Assembly (NCBI GenBank): GCA_016584495.1
Contig: WAID01000001.1
Coordinates: 1,860,001-1,924,000 of the forward strand
Length of the DNA stretch: 64,000 bases
Direction of reading: 5' to 3'
From: Celoporthe dispersa
Lineage: Eukaryota; Ascomycota; Sordariomycetes; Diaporthales; Cryphonectriaceae
The position numbers and the translations under genes are program-made. The stretch's first letter is position 1, and each line of letters opens with the position of its first letter. The notes under the pieces were generated by a model that did no database searches, was not told where the DNA came from, and saw only the letters and a program-made list of their open reading frames with translations. Of this stretch, positions 10,852-21,780 are shown piece after piece.

Positions 10852-13800
10852 ATGGCTGGCGACACTGCTCTGCCGACGACGCGCCGCACGCGCAAGTCAC
10901 TTAGCGCTGTGGACAAAGACAATGCGACTGTTGATCTGGGCGCGGGCCCAACACTGGCGGAGAACAGAAAGAAGGCGAAGTCGCGCAGCAAGAGCATGGG
11001 TCCAGGAGGATTGGATGCTCTGAAGGCAGGTTCAGGGAACCGTCGAGTGGTACCAGTCACCATATACTTGCTCCAATGTTAACAGTGCCTGACCCGACAA
11101 TAGTCACTTGCTGGGCCTGCCCGACCACCACCTCGATCTATCCTCAAGCCGACCATGCCCTTGCCGGAGATACCGTCATATAAATCGAAAGCCTCCAAAG
11201 CTGCCAGCGCCTCAGGCTCCCGAAACACAACGGACCAGGGGAATGACGATGATAGTGGCGCGTCCGGCACCAAGATTGCATTGCGGACTGAGGAGGAACA
11301 ACAGGCTGCGGCGCGAGACCGGGAGGAGCGTGAGAGGGCCGCATTAGAGAAGGAAATCAAAGATCGGAGGGAGGCCCGTCGGAAGTCCCTTGCGAATCGT
11401 CGAGTGTCGTTTGCGGCTGAGGCGACCCTTCATACCTTCCACGAAGTCGAATACATGCAGGACTCGACCACATCGACAGACTCCACGCGCAGAGCATCAT
11501 CCATTGCTGCCCAATCGCCAGCTCCGCGGAATGCGGAGAACGATGGTGAAGATGCGACCGACCCGCCTTCCACGCCGCCTGAGCAGGTTGAAGAGACCGT
11601 TGCTGAGTCGCCAGAGGACCAGCGTCGCCTGCACCAGAAGAATCGCAGGAGGAGTTCTGGCATGGGTTCCGAAAGCGACTTTGGAGGCCATGGCGATGAC
11701 ACCATGGCCTCTACTGTCTACGACTCTGACTCAGACGAAGGCGATGATGTCGCGGAAGTACAGACGGAGGCATCTAACTCCGATAGCGACTTCGACAGTG
11801 ATGGGACGATGGTGACTGTGGAAGCGGAGGAGATGACATCTGTGTCTTTGGCTTCAACCAGGTATGGAGCCGAAGATGGAGAGACCACGTCAAGCTTGGA
11901 CGGTGCCTTGAGAGAGGCTGCCCGACGAGCAGTTAACCAGGCGCGAGAGCCAGACGAGGGTGAGGAGGTCATTCCGGGCTTCGTGGGGTGGGGAAAGAAC
12001 GCAAGACAACGACAGCAGCGACAAGCAGCAGTCTCACGAGAGGAACCCCAATCGGATAACAGCTTCCCGTCATCGAGTCCTCTCAAGTTCAGTCCCTTGA
12101 AAGGAGATGTTGATGAGACTGAAATGGGCATGGATATGGACATGACAAATGCTGTCGGCGGCATCATCGATCCCAACGTGCTGTCTTCACCCGTTGGCGA
12201 CATGTCAATGGATGTCACAAATGTTTACGGTGGTATCTTACCGGAAGATGACGAACCTCCCCGAGAAGAACAAACGATGGAGTTCACTACAGCAGTCGGC
12301 ACCATTCAGCGAGAACCAGCATCGGACGCAGACTCGGGTCATCAGAGCGATGAGGATATGTCAATGGAACTAACTACTGTGATGGGACGTGTGCTGGCCG
12401 TTAAGAACAAGCAATTGCAAGGATCTTTCCAACAGAGCTCCTCGCCGATCAAGGACGCAGCTGATGACGATGCGCCCATGGATTTGACATCAGACGTGGG
12501 TGGTATGGGTCGGATCCTACCTGCCAACAACGCAAATGTCGAGGAAAATGTTGATGGCGAGAACACCGTTGGAATGGACATCACGACAGCTGTCGGCGCC
12601 ATTCTCCAATCTCAACCAACACCTGAGAGCAGGGTGGCGGCGAAACAGCTTATGGAGCAGGAAGTCGATCAGCCTGAAACGACAGACGCCCCCGAATCAG
12701 CGCGTATGAAGGCTTCTCCTCCAAAACAGCTCCTGTCTAGTACTAGCCAAGGTCCACAACAATCTCCGGTTATGTCGGCGTTTCATGGCAAGAGCCTGCG
12801 GCGAAGCAATGGGCTACTGTTCCCGACAACAACCAAGTCCCCTCCAAAGAGCACAAGCACGACACCACTATCCCAACGGAAGACACGCTCTCAAGGTCCC
12901 GCATCGCCATCTCACAGCCCTGCACGAAGCTCGAGTCGCACCTCTTCACCACAGAGAAAGACACTGCCTGCGAGAGGCCCGTCGCCGCAAGCAAAGGCAA
13001 CCCCGAACTCGTCATTCAGATCGTCCACGAAGCTGTCGAACAGCCTCTTCCAGCAAGACTCAACGCTTCCACTCGTGGTGCTCACGCCTCAGAGACCCAG
13101 GCTTTCAGGTATTGGTATCGATCGGAATGGGATTGGCTCCCCTCGGATCACGGAAATATTCGACCGTCGCGGCTCCATTGGTGAGAGCGCTGCTGCTTTC
13201 AGTCCAATAACGCTTCCCGGGCAGAGGAAGATAGTTGCTTTTGAAGATCCAAAGGTGCTGGAGGAGGAGATTGATCGAGAGCGCCGTGATGACCAAGATC
13301 GTGAGAGCGGCCGACGCAATATGGAGAAGGAGGCGGATGGCGGATCAGACGACCGCGAGGCTACCCTAAATCTGAAAGAGCTGATCTCGGGACTCTCTCC
13401 AAAGAAGAACCCTCTCAAGGGCCGCAAGAGTCTGCACGTCGGCAGTGCGCGGGGCCTTCTCGGAAAGCGACCGTCGGAGCTAGATAATGATAGCGATGCT
13501 GAAGAGCAGGATGGCATAAAGAGGCTTAAGGGGCTTCAGGGTAGTCCAGTCAAGAACATCCGACTGCAGCACCCACCATCCAAGGCTGAGACAACGGGAT
13601 CTCGAGCCACAATCAGCCGATTGGACGATGTGGACGATTATATCACCCCTACGACAAGACAGTCTCCGCAAAAGGGCGCCAACATCACGACACCGAAGGA
13701 CCAAGGGCGCTTCAGGAACGTTGTCGACGACCAGCCTTCGACCACTATCAACTTCAACGCAACACCATCTGCAAACCTCGCTGAGCTGCAACCAGCCGAT

Positions 13801-15288
13801 GGCGAAGACAGGCTCCATCTACAAGACTTCCTCAACATGACCAGCATTCGCTTCATGGAACTCACAACCACCAAGCGCCGGAATACGGTGATGCCCTCGG
13901 CGCGGAAAGAAAGCATGTCGGCTGACGGCAAGGAAGACATTTCTCTGGAGAAATGCGTCGTTGCAGGAGCCTGTACAGTGCCGATGCTCGAGCTATACCA
14001 ACATTCCTGCCGCGAACTGAAGAAGTATATCTCTGAGGGCCGCCGTATCGTCCGCGAGATCGAGACGGAGACATTTGAGGAGAACCCACCCCTCTTCAAG
14101 GAGTACATTTCAGCCTCACCGGAGTTCAAAACGTTGATGGACAACCAATTCAAGAATGTCAAGTCCCACGCTCGACTCCTGAGCAAGGCCATGTGGTATG
14201 AATGGCGTATGAAGCTGCAGGACGGTCTGAAGGAGGGTCTGATCAAGACTGCCGAAGGCATGACGATGGACGAGAAGTTTTTTGATAAGCAGCAGAAGTT
14301 GCTCTCCTCTGTTCTTCCGGCTTTGGTGAAGCAGTCCGAGGCAATGAGCCGGGAGTGTGAAAACCTCGAGGCTGTCGCCAGCGAGCTGGAAGACTGCGAC
14401 CCTCAAGAACTGGAGACTGCTCGTTCGGATCTTCTCGCAGCTGAAGAGCAAATCGAGGCGAAGACACGGGAGATTGCACAGCTCCAGGAACAGCTTCAGG
14501 AAACCGAGCGCAGCATTGGTCAACTTGCTGAGCAGAAACGAAGCAGCAACTCGGACATCAAAGAAGCCGAGAAGATCCGCCAGGATTGTCGCGGTTGGAG
14601 CTCCGGCGAGATCGGTGCCCTGAAGGCCAAGGTGCACGCAATTGAAAAGCAATACGGTTGGGCCATTACGGGCGTTCAGGGCACCACCGTGTCGATGACC
14701 TATCAGCGGGAGATTGAGCTTGTGCTCGACGTTGCCTCGTTCAGCCCAGGACAGCAGAACTCACGGATTGACCTCTGGTACGTTGCAACAACTCGAGATC
14801 ATACCTCTCGACGACCCACACTAGAGATCGAGTTTTGCCTGCAGTGCATCCGCGACCACATTCGAGGATTGCCGCAGTCTCACACAAGGCTGAGCCGCAT
14901 GCTCAAAGTGGTTAGCGCGGCCTGGGATCGCACCAACACGCTAGTCAATCAGGTGTATCAGCTCAACCTCACATGTCCTACCTTGGTCACTCGCGTGTCA
15001 GATTCGTCTATTGCCATCAGATCTTCCTTACTCTTGGCTGCTCTGCAGACAAAGGTTGAAATTACCCTGGCAATACATAGTTCTGCAGGCCCTGAGGGTC
15101 TTGACTTCATGGTGGCAGCTCAGGCGGGAGTGGTCTATGGCGAGCAGTTCAACGCGACCAAGCTGGCAGAGTTCCTTGCAAGTAGGGTGGGCGATCGCAT
15201 TCATGCTCGCGGTGAGAAGCAGACGGACTCGTGGTGTGATGTGGTATTGGACTTGCGTGGCAAGTTGTTGGCGCGGAGCAAGAAGTAG
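10852..15288 (+). CDS. SPC105: Outer kinetochore scaffold Spc105/Spc7/KNL1
   Basis: This protein recruits Bub3-Bub1 and PP1 to kinetochores and binds Mis12 and Ndc80 partners. The exons are 10852 to about 11046 and 11104-15288, giving about 1,459 residues, close to fission yeast Spc7. The exact donor of the 57-base intron is uncertain (GTGGTA or GTACCA); the acceptor ATAG follows a CTGAC branch point. Visible motifs in order are a SILK PP1-docking motif (RSILKP, near 11,134), an RVSF PP1 motif (RRVSFAAEA, near 11,400), and six MELT-like repeats between 12,130 and 12,610: MDMTNAVGGI, MDVTNVYGGI, MEFTTAVGTI, MELTTVMGRV, MDLTSDVGGM and MDITTAVGAI. The C-terminal third has a long coiled coil (ELETARSDLLAAEEQIEAKT) and a probable RWD-type end. 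The reading frame is clean throughout. Confidence 0.95.
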
Positions 15289-16328
15289 AACAAATTGAGG
15301 ACAACCTCATCTTTATTTCTCGTTATGATTGATGGATGAAGGCTGGCACAGGACACTGGCATAGACGCGTACCTGTGGATAATCAACTCTTCAACGCTGC
15401 CTCACCTCTTATTCCTTCACGTGATGATATACTCTTCCTAGTGTTCAGTGTCTTGATCAGCAGCAGAATCAACATAAGCTTTAGGGGCATCGTATCAGTG
15501 CCAGCGTAATATGGGAAGAAAGACAGCATCCCACACTTGACAGCCTGTCTGTGTGTCCTCACTACCAGGTGGCAGGCACCTAAAGGGAGGTATGCTTTCT
15601 TCTATCGGCATCTTGAGAAATCGGGTCTCCCTAAGACCACCAGCCATAATCTCATGGGCGGACCAATTTGTTAAAACCATCATTTTCGATGCCAACTAAC
15701 AACCCATGATGCTCACGGGAATCTGAACGTGAAAACTAAGTGAAATCGATTTGAAAATGCTCTTCCTCCCTCCCTCTATTTAATATCGGTGGTATGCCCT
15801 CTTCAAACCAAATCTATGAGACCATAGCATAAGGGATCTTCGAGGATATCGGCGTTGATGGAAGTGTAGGGGTGCTGAAATTGAAAAGTGGATGTAACCA
15901 TCATATTCTGGAATTCGCTGGCTATTCACCTTCGTTTCACCTATCGATTCACAATCGAATCAGCGAACAATGGTCTGCTGAATCTACATTTCTATTGAGG
16001 TTCCAGTAAATTACGTCCACTGGCGTATGCTGGCTGGTTCCATGAACACACCCATTGTTCTGCGATATTCGAGTCTATAACCTCGCTGCCGCCAATCCAG
16101 CATCCAAACTTTCCTCTCTCCTTTCTTCTTTTGACAACAACCAAACCAGACGGACGTCATCACAGAACCAGAAAATCACACACAGATCATCTAGGTGCAT
16201 TTTCTTGATCCCGTCAACATAATCTCTATTCTGTTTGGTTGTTACCACTTTCCCATCCAGCCACGCACGTCGTTTCCTCCCCTTCTTCACAAACCACATC
16301 ATCAGATCCTCCGACCACGACCGCCAAG
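15289..16328. other. Intergenic region
   Basis: About 1 kb separates Spc105 from the next gene. It includes AT-rich segments near 15,700-16,060. No gene or RNA is supported. Confidence 0.5.
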
Positions 16329-18373
16329 ATGGAGAATGTTACTGGCTGGCTGGTCTCTGACCCCATCATCACCCTGACCCTCCTCCTTTGTTGGCTCTCC
16401 CTCATCTATTCCGCCAATCTTGGACCCGTCTTTCGTCCCCTCGGTCTCATGTTAGCCATCATCTTCACCATCCTGTTCTACATCGTCCACGTCACCTATC
16501 TCTCCATCCGCCTCATCACCCTCCTCATCTACCGCTCGGTCAAGGGTGACACAGGCTACATGGAAGCCAGTGAGATCGGCAGTTCTGCTGCCTGGAAACA
16601 CCTCGAGCAGGAGAGCATCGACCTCCACGAGACCTTCGGGCGCACCGAACACGAGAGGCTCGACGTCGAGAAGAGCCCAGACCTGCGCGAATACCTAAAC
16701 GTATCCACGGAGCTCTCGTTCCCGAAGCCATCGACCTCCTACGGGCAGCCAGGCGGCCAGCAGTCGGCCCTGCATACGCCGTACCTCGATTTCAGCAGCC
16801 CGCTCTTTGAGCGCCAGAGAAGGACCCATGAATTCTTCAGCGAGAACGGCCAGATGATGCACGGTAAGGACTCCCGCTGGTCTCGCTTCACCGCGACCTT
16901 CACATACTAAATAGACATGACCGCAGTATGCCGGCTCTGCAGAGAGCAACACCCATGGCTGAAGAACTATGCGACCCTCGAGGAGGCCCTCGCGAGGCCT
17001 CGATTCTATCCATGCCCAGAGAGGCGCGCCCGTCCCTCGGACCTATGTCCAACTATCTCCTCCGCATTCCCACCTGAGCCTCCTCCTGCAAAGACCCTCG
17101 CCGAGTTCGCAGCGCGCCGGGCTCCGGCCTCTAAGCTTTTGTGGCACCAGCAGCCAGCTTCACAACCCGAGGCTCCATCTGTTGCCATAGATATCGCGCC
17201 CTCTGTCGAGTCGAAATCTGCTCCTGGTCCAGTCGGTCCCTCTCTGGATTCTATAGGACTTGTTCCCTCGGATACGCTTGGTGATGCCGTCGAGGCCCTT
17301 CCAGAGGATATGGATTGGACTCCTGAAATCCCGGCGGTCTCTGTGGATCTGGAACGGACTGCCTCAGCGCCGGCTCCTGTCCCCTTCTTTACCTCCCTCA
17401 CGGCTCCTTCAAAGGTTGTTGACGAGCCTGTCGCGCCAGTTCTAGCCTCTCCGGGTGTCGGTGCTATGGAGCAGCAGCCTCCTATTCTCCTGGCACCATC
17501 TCTGGAGCATGTTGGTACCGTCATCTCGCAGGAGGATGTAGACTTCCTAGTGTCGTCTATGGCTTCTTTAAGCCTGCAAGACCCTCAGGACACTCCTGTT
17601 GTTGTGGCGTCTGCTCTGGCCTCTTCGAATCAGGACGACCCATACGAAATTCTTTCTTCTGTGGTGCCTGCTCTGGCCTCTCTGAGTTTGGACGACCCAT
17701 ACGAGACTCCTGCTGCTGTGGTGCCCTGTCTAGCCCCTGTTACAGATATGCCCATCTTGCAACCAGCTCCTGTTCTCGCGGCGCCGTCTTTTACCAACTA
17801 TGGGCTCAGCTGGAAGCCCATTTATAGGACCTACTGGTGCAATCCAGGATTCTGTGCTCGTGCAAGTGCCGGTCGTCCCAACGCTGGAGTCCTTCGATCC
17901 CACGATTTTCGGGAATCAAGTCCCGTTACCTGCGTTCCCCGTGCCGCCCCAACCACTTCCGGCGCCTGTTCCCGTGTCGGCTCCTGCTCCGCAGACCTTC
18001 AGTATTTCCGTGGGCCCTCATGTCATGGCCGCTGGTCTGGTTGAGTCTTCGCAGTCTGAGGGCAAATCGCCCGCAGTGGAAGAGCCAGAGATGACCACAC
18101 CCACTGAGGAGGAACTGGAGCTGGAGTGGTGGAGGCTTGAAAAGGCCGAGAAGGACACGGCGGAGAGGAAGGCGGAGCGAGACAGGGAGGAAGGAGAAGA
18201 GCAGCAGCAGCAAAACGAAGAGAATGAGGAGAATAACGGAGAGGATAGCCAGGGAGGACGGGGAGGGAGAACCCTCTAGGGGCCGTCGGAGGCGCCAAGG
18301 TGGTGGCGGTGTGGATTGGGAGGCGAGAAGGGAAGCTTTGGCCAGGAAGACGGGGTACGTCTCGGATGAGTAG
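16329..18373 (+). CDS. Two-pass membrane protein with Pro/Ala-rich repeat tail; two frame changes
   Basis: I do not recognise the family. Exon 1 (16329-16863) starts MENVTGWLVSDP and has two membrane segments (PIITLTLLLCWLSLIYSA and LMLAIIFTILFYIVHVTYL). A 63-base intron (donor GTAAGG, branch TACTAAAT, acceptor CGCAG) joins it to exon 2 at 16927, which reads VCRLCREQHPWLKNY, a CxxC-containing segment. The tail is rich in Ala, Pro, Ser and Val and contains three tandem copies of a motif like ALASLSLDDPYETPAAVVP. The frame then shifts by one base near 17,790 (a T4 run), and again near 18,265 (GGGGAGGG). With both allowed, the protein ends in an Arg/Gly-rich segment and VDWEARREALARKTGYVSDE, with the stop at 18,371-18,373. 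Without them the frame stops at 18,044. Confidence 0.6.
17552..17728 (+). repeat. Coding tandem repeat, about 57-60 bases, three copies
   Basis: Three degenerate in-frame copies encode an Ala-Leu-Ala-Ser core followed by DDPYE-type residues and Val-Val-Pro. Copies 2 and 3 are closer to each other than to copy 1. The unit length is a multiple of three or nearly so, which keeps the frame. Confidence 0.7.
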
Positions 18374-18797
18374 GCGACCTAGGATGCCGGCATTTTTGAT
18401 ACCAGTTTGAAAGGGGCAGGAGGTCGGGGTCTTGTTTTCATTCCTTCCTTTGTCTGATTTTTGTTGGGCGTCGAGTGTTCTTATCATTTCTAAAGCTGCC
18501 TTTCGTTCCCGGTCTGAAGTAAAGACCTAGGTATACGAAGTTCTAAAGCTCGGAGAGAGCTGGACGCCAAACTTTTGTGTGTGCTCACGCTCTGAGGGAT
18601 AGGAGTTTAGCGAGTACCTTTTCATTTAAAATTCCTTACTTTGTGCCGGCGTGATGATTGCTGGATACCAGCTACAGGAAGAGAAGAGATGGAGCTCAAG
18701 ATCGAGCCACCTGACAGGGTACAAGAGATACGAAACAACATCATTCCAGCCCATTCTGAGCAACATAGAGTCCTATCAGCACCAGGGGGCGGACAAT

Positions 18798-19277
18798 TCA
18801 GCGCAAGTGATTGTACCCATCTTTCTGGTCCGCCCAGTGGCCACTTCTATCAAAGACCCCTACACTCTGGTCTCTGTACGCACCTCGATCGTCAGGCTGC
18901 CCATAATCGTTCAGCCTTTGTCTGCCATCGTAACGGTCGTCATGTTTGGTCTTGTGATGCATTCGAGACTCATGACGTCCCGGCCCGTCTCTCCTCTTGC
19001 GTCCGCCTGAATAGCACACTCCTGCTCCGAAGCCAATACCGGCCACCAGCAGGAAGGCTCCGTACTTGGCAAGACGTCCGCGCTGACTTTCCATTGCGGT
19101 CTGTCCAGCTCTTGAATGCCCGGTATTGTTTGTCTCTCGGCGATTGACGCCAACGATGTCTGTGCGGTACTTGCTGTGGTCGTCTTTCAGATCATGATAG
19201 TGCCGCTCGTGATGCTGACGATGGTGCTGACTTCCGAAGTCGTCGTTCTTCCTTCGTTGTTCGTCGAATGGATTCAT
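18798..19277 (-). CDS. Small single-pass membrane protein, unknown
   Basis: A minus-strand frame of about 159 residues from MNPFDEQRRKNDD. An in-frame ATG at 19367 would add 30 residues. The protein is strongly polar, rich in His, Arg, Asp and Lys, with one clear membrane segment, YGAFLLVAGIGFGAGVCYSG, in its centre. The flanking composition (HHRQHHERHYHDLKDDHS before it, RRDGPGRHESRMHHK after it) is coherent over the whole length, which argues for real coding. No family is recognised. It lies tail-to-tail with the membrane protein at 16.3-18.4 kb. Confidence 0.5.
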   Translation of the reverse strand: MNPFDEQRRKNDDFGSQHHRQHHERHYHDLKDDHSKYRTDIVGVNRRETNNTGHSRAGQTAMESQRGRLAKYGAFLLVAGIGFGAGVCYSGGRKRRDGPGRHESRMHHKTKHDDRYDGRQRLNDYGQPDDRGAYRDQSVGVFDRSGHWADQKDGYNHLR

Positions 19278-20512
19278 TAACACCTGACCTTCTATAACTT
19301 TCGCTCTTCCAATGTCTGTTGCGAGCGACTTATCGTTGAGTGGGGAAAACGTATGCTGCAAGAACAATGTGATGCGGGCAGATGATTTCCATGGAACCAG
19401 AAGTCAGACGAGGAACTGGATCGGACTACCGAGCTTATAAGCCAGCAGCTTGGAGCATTTTGAGCCGCACGTCAGCCGGCGTACATGCGTGTGTACCAAA
19501 TTCGGGCAAATCCTGCTGATGGCCAGTGGCAGAGTCACCCTTGGCAACCAATAGCAGACCTAACGCCCGGCTGTTATGATGATGCTGATGATACTTGAGT
19601 CTCATTCGGCCTCCGACTTTGTGGCTTGATGCGTTGAGGCCCGAAAAGATACCCAATGCCTTTAAGTTGTCATTAGTGCTGAGTGTTCTTGTCTTATCTG
19701 ACGTTCAATCTGCACAAATTGTCAGCCCAAAATGCTTTCATAGAATAAGGCTGAAGGGATCGTTTTGTGTCGTATGACGAATGCTACGATAAGTCGGGTA
19801 CGGGCGCTTGCATACTATATTAAGTAATTATTGCATTATTAGTTAATATCGAGCTAGGCTGATTAAAATGAGTCTTTTTGCCGTCTACGTCTCTTTACCT
19901 GCGTATACTTCCAGGATGCTATGTCAACGAGCGTAGTAGCTACTTAGGTCTAAGTACTTAGCCCAAATTCCTGAAATTCACTTCTGAGGGTTTTCCCCTT
20001 CTTATTTTACCTCACTTATTGCTACATGTTCCTTGCCCATACATGCTTATTCCTTCTGAGAGCCTTTCTCCGATTATGCTCTGCTGTGGTAAACTTCTCC
20101 ATTGTGTGTAATAAGTTGTTCGTTGAACATAATGACTGCACACCGTGCGTCGTTTAATTATATTCACCTTGTTGCCTAATTTATTCGAATACAAAATACA
20201 ATATACTTATTGGTAAGCTGCAATTCTCACAATGGATTGCCTCGGTGAAGAAGAGCAGGATAGCAACTTTTGGGGGACTTGTGAATGTACTGCGCCCGAC
20301 CTACTTGAGCTGGACATTTTGATCAGAACACTTCACATGTTGAATAAGTATACCGATCAGACTATTTTTTCTGCTTCCTTTCGTTACGCTATCAGCTATA
20401 CCAGCCTAGAATGCCCTTTGTCGCTCGTAGACTTTTCTACAAACCTGTCAGTCAAAAAGGGCTCTTCCGACTCAGCCCGCTCACCTCACCCCCAAGGTTG
20501 AACATATGATGA
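19278..20512. other. AT-rich spacer
   Basis: From about 19,790 to 20,230 the sequence becomes distinctly AT-rich, with strings such as TTAAGTAATTATTGCATTA and several copies of ACTTAGGTCTAAGTACTTAG-type words. It may be an old repeat degraded by repeat-induced point mutation. No gene is supported. Confidence 0.45.
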
Positions 20513-21651
20513 TTAACGATATCGTCGGCCGTTCGAGTCATCGTGCCTGCGCCTGCTTGGATCTCTCCGACTTCCATAACGCCGATCGTCCTGCCGATAT
20601 GCACGCTCGCCCTGCCCAGGAGAGTCATAAGCAACCGTGCGGGTGATGGCCCTCGGCTGCTCCGAGTCGGACTCGTCTCGATCTTCGCCATATGTTAGGC
20701 GACGGCCTGTTGTATTGTGAGTTTGAGGACTACCAGGCGTCGGAGTTGTGGAACGATCTCGGGGGTTATAGCTATAGTTGACCTCTCTTCCTGGGGCAGT
20801 GTATACTCGAGAGGAGGTGGAGGACATTCGTACCGTGTAAGGATAACCACTAGGGATGGACACGGTAGTCCTCTCTGTAATTTCATACTCTGTATACCGG
20901 CCACTGGTCGAAGATATGCCTTGTCCCGCTGGAGGTGCATACGAGGATCTGGATTGGTGGTGTCGCAGCCGGTCTGGTGATTCTTCGTCATACCGAGTCC
21001 GTGTTCTACCACGTTCAGAGACATTTGACTCCGCGTGGACGACCAATGAATCCGAGTCGTCTTGGCGAGGCGAGGTTGCCGTTTGGATGTAATGCTGTAC
21101 TGGCCCAGTATGCGGGGCCTCCCTCTTCATACTGGTCTTGAGAGCCGCTACCTCTGTGGTTGGGAGAGCGGCCGCGTCTAGTCGAGGTAGATGAGGTGCT
21201 GGATGATCGTCGATGATGATGAGAAGGTGTCTGATAGCTTCGGCTTGAGTTTGGAGGATGTGATGCGCGGTGCCGCCGGCCTGACCGGTGATGATGTCGT
21301 GAAGATGAAGGCTCACCTACTTCGTCCGCTCTACTACTTGAGCGGCGGGAGGCTATGTAACGGCCTGCAGCCTTTCCGATGGCAGTACCAACGGCTCTTG
21401 CACCAAACACAAGCAGCCGAGCCAACCGGGTCGCTAGGGTATCGATTATTGTCTCATCGCCAGGAACAGTCACCCAACAACCGTCGTCATCGTCCATACA
21501 TGGGCCTTGGTGGTTGCATTTCCGGCAGGGCAGTGAGCTGTCAGGGGGTCTCGGAAGGGAAAACTGCCTCGCCTCCGAATTCCATCTGGAATGGACAGTC
21601 CCTGGGCATCGTGATATTGATGCTCATACAGCGGTGACAGAGCCAATTCAT
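20513..21651 (-). CDS. Cys-motif, Ser/Arg/His-rich protein; frame broken twice
   Basis: Unknown family. Reading minus from MNWLCHRCMSINITMPRDC (ATG at 21651; an in-frame ATG also exists at 21780), the N-terminus pairs CHRC with CRKCNHQGPC about 40 residues later, a likely zinc ribbon. A predicted helix follows (DTLATRLARLLVFGARAVGTA), then a long Ser/Arg/His-rich disordered part and a Tyr/Arg/Ser/Pro-rich end (stop at 20513). The coding character runs through three frames. One extra base is implied near 21,560 (A4 on the plus strand) and one near 21,104 (CCC). With each removed, the three segments join into one protein of roughly 379 residues. A decayed gene is possible, but the high coherence of each segment favours consensus errors. 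Confidence 0.5.
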
Positions 21652-21780
21652 TGATATCTTGATGTCGTCATACTGCTCTTGGGAACCAAAGACGATGTAG
21701 GATGCTCGGACCCATTTCATGGTGTAGATGGCCTCCGGAAATGGGAATCTATCCCGCAGAGGTGATGAGCTTCTGGGCAT

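Noticed and set aside
13638..14261. 207-codon minus-strand ORF opposite Spc105
   Set aside because: Lies within the coding part of a clean, recognised gene.
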